A stretch of 8,980 nt of DNA from an uncultured Eubacteriales bacterium (GTDB lineage Bacteria; Bacillota; Clostridia; Lachnospirales; Lachnospiraceae). The notes below the pieces were generated by a model that saw nothing but the letters and a program-made list of their open reading frames with translations, was not told the DNA's origin and did not search any database. Below, piece by piece: positions 5,396 through 8,980 of this stretch. The stretch covers positions 1 through 8,980 of the forward strand of contig ONWL01000039.1 in NCBI GenBank assembly GCA_900321525.1. The letters are read 5' to 3'. Every line of letters starts with the position of its first letter. Position 1 is the stretch's first letter. Made by a program: the position numbers and the translations under genes.

Positions 5396-7162
5396 ATGGA
5401 AAGTATCCGTTATATTCGGGATGTGGTGCATTTGCTCCAGCCCAAAGAAAAAAGAACATTAATGGGGATTCTTTTTGTGAATCTGGGCCAGGCATTTTGG
5501 GAAATGTGCAGCATCAGCATGCTTTTGCCTTATCTGTATATTGTATTGGATTGTGAAAGTGCCAAACAGCACTCTGTTTTAGCCATGGTATATGACTGGC
5601 CCTTTTTAAGGAGTGATATTCGTTTTATTTTATTTTTATCTTTGCTGATTCTGGTGTTATATGCAATGCGTTCCGGATATCTAATCTTTTCTGTTTGGTT
5701 TGTGAATCGTAAGACTGTACGGTTTCGGAAAAATTTTGCGGTGCGTCTGTACCGGTATTATCTGACCAGACCGTATCCTTTTTATTTTCAGTCCAATCAT
5801 ACCCAGCTGCAGAGAAATATCAATCAGATCAGTTCTACGGTAGTGGATAAGATTTTGCTGGCAGGTGTGAATCTGATCCGGATGGCAGTGACCGGTATTT
5901 GTATTCTGGTGATGTTGGTGTGGATTGATAAAGTGTTTACCGGTATCATCTTGTTGGTTATGGGGTCTATCTGTTTCTGTTTGTATCAGAAAGTGAAAAG
6001 GATGGCACGGGAGACTTCTGCGGAAGGCAATCGGGTTTGGAAACAGGTACATAAGACAGTGTTGGAATATCTAAAGGGCATTAAGGAAGTGCGGCTGATG
6101 CAGTTACAGCCTTCTATTGTACATCAGTATGAGCAGGCACGCACCAGACTGGAACAAACCATTGTTCGTCTGGATCTGCTAAATGCCATTCCTTCTCAGA
6201 TTTTGGAAATGTGTGTCATTGTCAGTGTGTTAATGATTGTTATATTGAATGCCGTCCGGGGCAGGACCGTCCAGGAGAGCATTGCAGTTATTGGTGTGTT
6301 TGCGATGGCAGCAGTGCGGATCAAGCCCATTATCATGGGCGTGTATAGCCAGTTTTTGTCTCTTCAGAGCAGTCTGACTTATTTTCAGGATGTAGAGGCA
6401 GATTTACAGCAGGCATTTGCGTTAGAAAAGCAGATGAGAACTGGGGCAGACAGGAAAAGTTTATTGGAAAAAGAGAAGGCGGTGTCCCGTGCACCGGGTG
6501 AGATTGCATTTGAACAGGTTTCTTATACTTATCCGGGAACAGACAAGCGGGTGCTTTCTGATGTGAGTGTAACCATCCATCAGGGGGAACTGGTGGGTAT
6601 CAGTGGTCCTTCCGGTGGGGGAAAATCCACTTTTTTGGATTTGCTCCTTGGACTGCTCATACCAGAAGAAGGCAGGATTACAGCGGATGGTGCTGCCATT
6701 ACAGGCAGAGAAGCAGGCTGGTATCCATTGATTGGGTATGTGCCACAGGAAATCTATCTGCTGGATGATACCATAGAACGGAATATTGTGTTTGATCCGG
6801 AAGAACAGCCTGATGAGAAGCAGCTCAAACAGGCATTGGAACAAGCAGAACTGCTTTCCTATGTCCATACCCTGCCGGAAGGATTGCAGGCAAGGGTGGG
6901 GGATGGAGGAATTGCATTGTCTGGTGGACAAAAGCAGCGTCTGGGCATTGCCAGAATGCTGTACCGCAACCCGGAAATTATGGTATTTGATGAAGCCACC
7001 AGCGCACTGGATTTGGAAACGGAAGCAGAATTACTTCGTACCATTCTGCAATGGAAAGGGAAAAAGACCATTTTTATGGTTGCCCACCGGCCCAGTGTAT
7101 TTCAGGAATGTGATGTGGTATATGAAATACGGGATGGAAAGATTGGGATTGTAAAAAAATAA
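5396..7162 (+). CDS. ABC exporter with fused membrane and ATPase domains (MdlB/PglK-like)
   Basis: The 588-residue half-transporter has an N-terminal membrane domain (about 20-335) and a C-terminal ATPase (about 369-588), and would act as a homodimer. Hydrophobic segments lie at roughly 23-50, 76-103, 154-176, 181-197, 270-286 and 295-318. ATPase motifs are Walker A GPSGGGKST (404-412), Q-loop Q451, signature LSGGQ (508-512), Walker B IMVFDEATSALD (528-539) with E533, and H-loop H564, so it looks functional. The first domain (LTRPYPFYFQSNHTQLQRNI) and the FLDLLLGLL after Walker A recall PglK-type oligosaccharide flippases, but no glycosylation genes are nearby, so a peptide, lipid or drug substrate is equally possible. 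I chose ATG 5396 because GGAGG (5386-5390) is five bases before it. The in-frame ATG at 5384 overlaps that ribosome site. Confidence 0.93.
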   Translation: MESIRYIRDVVHLLQPKEKRTLMGILFVNLGQAFWEMCSISMLLPYLYIVLDCESAKQHSVLAMVYDWPFLRSDIRFILFLSLLILVLYAMRSGYLIFSVWFVNRKTVRFRKNFAVRLYRYYLTRPYPFYFQSNHTQLQRNINQISSTVVDKILLAGVNLIRMAVTGICILVMLVWIDKVFTGIILLVMGSICFCLYQKVKRMARETSAEGNRVWKQVHKTVLEYLKGIKEVRLMQLQPSIVHQYEQARTRLEQTIVRLDLLNAIPSQILEMCVIVSVLMIVILNAVRGRTVQESIAVIGVFAMAAVRIKPIIMGVYSQFLSLQSSLTYFQDVEADLQQAFALEKQMRTGADRKSLLEKEKAVSRAPGEIAFEQVSYTYPGTDKRVLSDVSVTIHQGELVGISGPSGGGKSTFLDLLLGLLIPEEGRITADGAAITGREAGWYPLIGYVPQEIYLLDDTIERNIVFDPEEQPDEKQLKQALEQAELLSYVHTLPEGLQARVGDGGIALSGGQKQRLGIARMLYRNPEIMVFDEATSALDLETEAELLRTILQWKGKKTIFMVAHRPSVFQECDVVYEIRDGKIGIVKK

Positions 7163-7226
7163 AAGCAGAGCTTGTAAAAGTGGATCATTAGAATGGTTTT
7201 TGTGGTGGAATATACATCATTATACA

Positions 7227-7254
7227 TTGCTTTTTTCAAAGAATTGGATATAAT
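7227..7254 (+). promoter_or_regulatory. Predicted promoter of the methyltransferase-hslO unit
   Basis: TTGCTT (7227-7232, 3 of 6) and a perfect TATAAT (7249-7254) are separated by 16 bases. Transcription would start near 7261, with a leader of about 80 bases. The leader can form a weak bulged hairpin from GCCATAC (7268-7274) and GTACTGGC (7282-7289). Just upstream, TATACAT is repeated at 7211-7217 and 7221-7227. Confidence 0.5.
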
Positions 7255-7342
7255 AGGAGAGAGACTTGCCATACAGGAAATGTACTGGCGGGAAGAACAT
7301 GTAGTTGAGAAACCACGCAGGAAAGTATGATAGAGGGATGGT

Positions 7343-8095
7343 ATGGATACATATACCGTATTTGCAGAAGTTTATGACCGGTGTATGGAAGAGATTCCAT
7401 ATGAGGAATGGTGCAGGCAGATCACCAGTCTGTTGCGTCAGGATGGGATTGCCGATGGATTGGTGCTGGAACTTGGCTGTGGCACTGGTACGATGACAGA
7501 ACTGCTTGCACAGGCAGGCTATGATATGATTGGTGTGGATGCTTCCGGCGAGATGCTTTCCAAAGCCATAGAGAAGCGAAACAGTTCCGGGCAGGATATT
7601 TTGTATTTACAGCAGGATATGCGGGAATTTGAACTGTATGGTACGGTTCGGGCAGTGGTCAGTGTCTGTGATACGATGAATTATCTGCTGGAGGAGGAAG
7701 AATTGTTGCAGGTATTCCGACTGGTGAACAATTATCTGGACCCGAAGGGATTGTTTTTGTTTGATCTGAAAACAGAACATCACTTTCGGGATGTGGTAGG
7801 CACCCAGAGTTTTGTGCAGAATGAGGAAGATGCCTGTGTCATCTGGGAAAACTACTACTATGAGGAAGAACGGGTCAATGAGTATGCGGTGACCATCTTT
7901 GCAGCAGAAGAAGATGGGCGGTATGAACGGCACCAGGAACTGCATTACCAGAAACCATACACCATTGCGCAGATTCAGCGTTTGCTGCAACAAGCAGGCA
8001 TGGAATTTGTGGCAGCCTATGGAGAGAATGTGGAAGAGGCGTCTGAGACAGACAGCAGCCGTATTTACATTTTGGCCAGAGAATGTGGAAAGTGA
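7343..8095 (+). CDS. Class I SAM-dependent methyltransferase
   Basis: The 250-residue cytosolic protein has a Rossmann-type methyltransferase core. Motif I is VLELGCGTGTM (41-51), which binds S-adenosylmethionine. VDAS (65-68) supplies the acidic residue D66 that normally holds the ribose hydroxyls, QDMREF (91-96) is the adenine-contacting loop, and VVSVCDTMNYL (105-115) is the strand-4 motif. GLFLFDLKTEHHF follows as strand 5. The C-terminal 90 residues are a beta-rich substrate cap containing YYYEEERVNEYAVTIF and HYQKPYTIAQIQRLLQQAGM. The methyl acceptor, whether small molecule or macromolecule, cannot be inferred. The ATG is set by AGAGGG (7332-7337) five bases upstream. hslO begins 97 bases downstream without a terminator between, so the two are probably co-transcribed. 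I recall this pairing from other Lachnospiraceae. Confidence 0.9.
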   Translation: MDTYTVFAEVYDRCMEEIPYEEWCRQITSLLRQDGIADGLVLELGCGTGTMTELLAQAGYDMIGVDASGEMLSKAIEKRNSSGQDILYLQQDMREFELYGTVRAVVSVCDTMNYLLEEEELLQVFRLVNNYLDPKGLFLFDLKTEHHFRDVVGTQSFVQNEEDACVIWENYYYEEERVNEYAVTIFAAEEDGRYERHQELHYQKPYTIAQIQRLLQQAGMEFVAAYGENVEEASETDSSRIYILARECGK

Positions 8096-8192
8096 GTTTT
8101 TTAAACAAAAATTTCTGATACACAGGTTGTTTTGGATTGCGCAAAGAACTTTTCTATGGTCTAAATAAAGAGAGAATGAGAGGAAAAAAACA

Positions 8193-8980
8193 ATGTCTGA
8201 TTATATGATTCGTGCCACTGCGGCAAACAAACAAATTCGTGCTTTTGCGGCGACCACAAGAAATATGGTAGAGTATGCCAAGAATGCCCACCAGACCAGT
8301 CCGGTGGTGACAGCAGCACTTGGTCGTTTGATGACGGCAGGTGCCATGATGGGCAGTATGATGAAAGCCCCCACTGATCTGCTGACTGTGAAGATTGAGG
8401 CAGACGGTCCCATGAAGGGAATGATTGTAACAGCAGATTATGCAGGGAATGTGAAGGGGTATCCTTTTGTACCGGATGTGATGCTGCCGCCCAATGAAAA
8501 GGGAAAGTTAGATGTAGCCGGAGCAGTGGGCATCGGGGTGCTCAGTGTCATCAAGGATTTGGGATTGAAAGAGCCTTATGTGGGACAGACCATTCTGATC
8601 ACCAGTGAAATTGCAGAAGATCTGACCTATTATTATGCCACTTCCGAGCAGACACCTTCCAGTGTAGCTTTGGGTGTACTGATGAACCGGGATAATACCG
8701 TCCGTCAGGCAGGCGGTATGATCATCCAACTGATGCCGGGAACTTCCGATGAGATCATTGACCAGTTAGAGGCAAAGATTGGCACCATTACTTCCATTAC
8801 CTCTATGCTGGATCAGGGTATGAATCCGGAAGCAATCTTAGAGTATGTGTTAGGTGATTTTGGACTGGAGATTTTAGACCGGATGCCGGTACAGTTTCAC
8901 TGTAATTGCAGCAAAGAACGGGTGGCACGTGCCATTGCCAGCATTTCCAAAGAAGAACTTGGCCAGATGATAGAAGAAGG
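8193..8980 (+). CDS. hslO: Hsp33 redox-regulated chaperone HslO, 3' end outside window
   Basis: This is the first 262 codons of a protein usually about 290 residues long. Hsp33 is a cytosolic holdase: oxidation of a zinc-binding CXC...CXXC centre unfolds its C-terminal switch and turns on binding of unfolding proteins during oxidative and heat stress. The N-terminal domain is well matched: MIRATAANKQIRAFAATTRNMVEYA (5-29), TSPVVTAALGRLMTAGAMMGSMMK (35-58), IEADGPMKGMIVTADYAGNVKGY (68-90) and the helical linker DLTYYYATSEQTPSSVALGVL (143-163). The first zinc pair is C237 and C239 in HCNCSKERV. The CXXC pair should lie about 30 residues on, beyond the right edge. The start ATG follows GAGAGG (8178-8183) nine bases upstream. 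No frameshift is seen up to the edge. Confidence 0.96.
   Translation, partial: MSDYMIRATAANKQIRAFAATTRNMVEYAKNAHQTSPVVTAALGRLMTAGAMMGSMMKAPTDLLTVKIEADGPMKGMIVTADYAGNVKGYPFVPDVMLPPNEKGKLDVAGAVGIGVLSVIKDLGLKEPYVGQTILITSEIAEDLTYYYATSEQTPSSVALGVLMNRDNTVRQAGGMIIQLMPGTSDEIIDQLEAKIGTITSITSMLDQGMNPEAILEYVLGDFGLEILDRMPVQFHCNCSKERVARAIASISKEELGQMIEE

Noticed and set aside
6461..6931. 156-codon reverse-strand open frame
   Set aside because: It is antisense to the ATPase domain of the fused exporter and has no ribosome site or recognisable domain.
7305..7496. 63-codon open frame overlapping the methyltransferase start
   Set aside because: It starts at a TTG without a ribosome site and is an out-of-frame shadow of the methyltransferase gene.
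8127..8160. Separate promoter for hslO
   Set aside because: TTGGAT and TATGGT have 17-base spacing, but both match the consensus poorly; co-transcription with the methyltransferase gene is simpler.

Overview
The window reads as a low-to-moderate GC Gram-positive chromosome, most likely a gut Clostridia of the Lachnospiraceae type (Blautia, Dorea or Ruminococcus-like). This rests on strong AGGAGG-like ribosome binding sites, sigma-A style promoters, a LytTR/DUF3021/ABC gene order that I associate with this group, and a methyltransferase gene next to hslO. No genus marker is present, so the genus is inference. All genes seen are on the + strand.

Layout. (1) At 3-572 is the 3' part of an unrecognised, probably membrane-anchored protein. 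(2) At 573-952 is a gene-poor, structure-rich stretch. It holds a composite hairpin element (about 597-702), then two TATAAT boxes, each followed by a similar TCTGTTGT-type palindrome. (3) At 953-2335 is a VirD4/TraG-type coupling ATPase without a membrane domain and with an atypical Walker A. It ends at a clear intrinsic terminator (2361-2388). (4) At 2389-2559 is a regulatory region: a promoter with an extended -10, candidate LytTR direct repeats, and a palindrome that looks like a diverged copy of part of the 597-702 element. (5) At 2560-5292 is a tight four-gene operon: LytTR DNA-binding regulator, DUF3021 four-helix membrane protein, DrrA-type ABC ATPase and ABC-2 permease. (6) At 5396-7162 is a one-polypeptide ABC exporter with its own promoter. 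(7) At 7343-8095 is a class I SAM methyltransferase, followed at 8193 by hslO (Hsp33), which runs off the right edge before its second cysteine pair.

How the genes may work together. The LytTR protein and the DUF3021 membrane protein form a regulator/membrane-partner pair of the kind called LytTR regulatory systems. The regulator probably controls its own operon, and so the DrrAB-like exporter encoded with it. The second exporter may serve the same stress or export response, but its own promoter and the absence of linked biosynthetic genes leave the substrate open. The methyltransferase and hslO form a housekeeping or redox-stress unit. The coupling ATPase is the only trace of conjugation in view. 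It may be a remnant or edge of an integrated element lying mostly to the left, or a domesticated ATPase.

No tRNA, rRNA, CRISPR array, transposase, integrase or attachment site could be supported.
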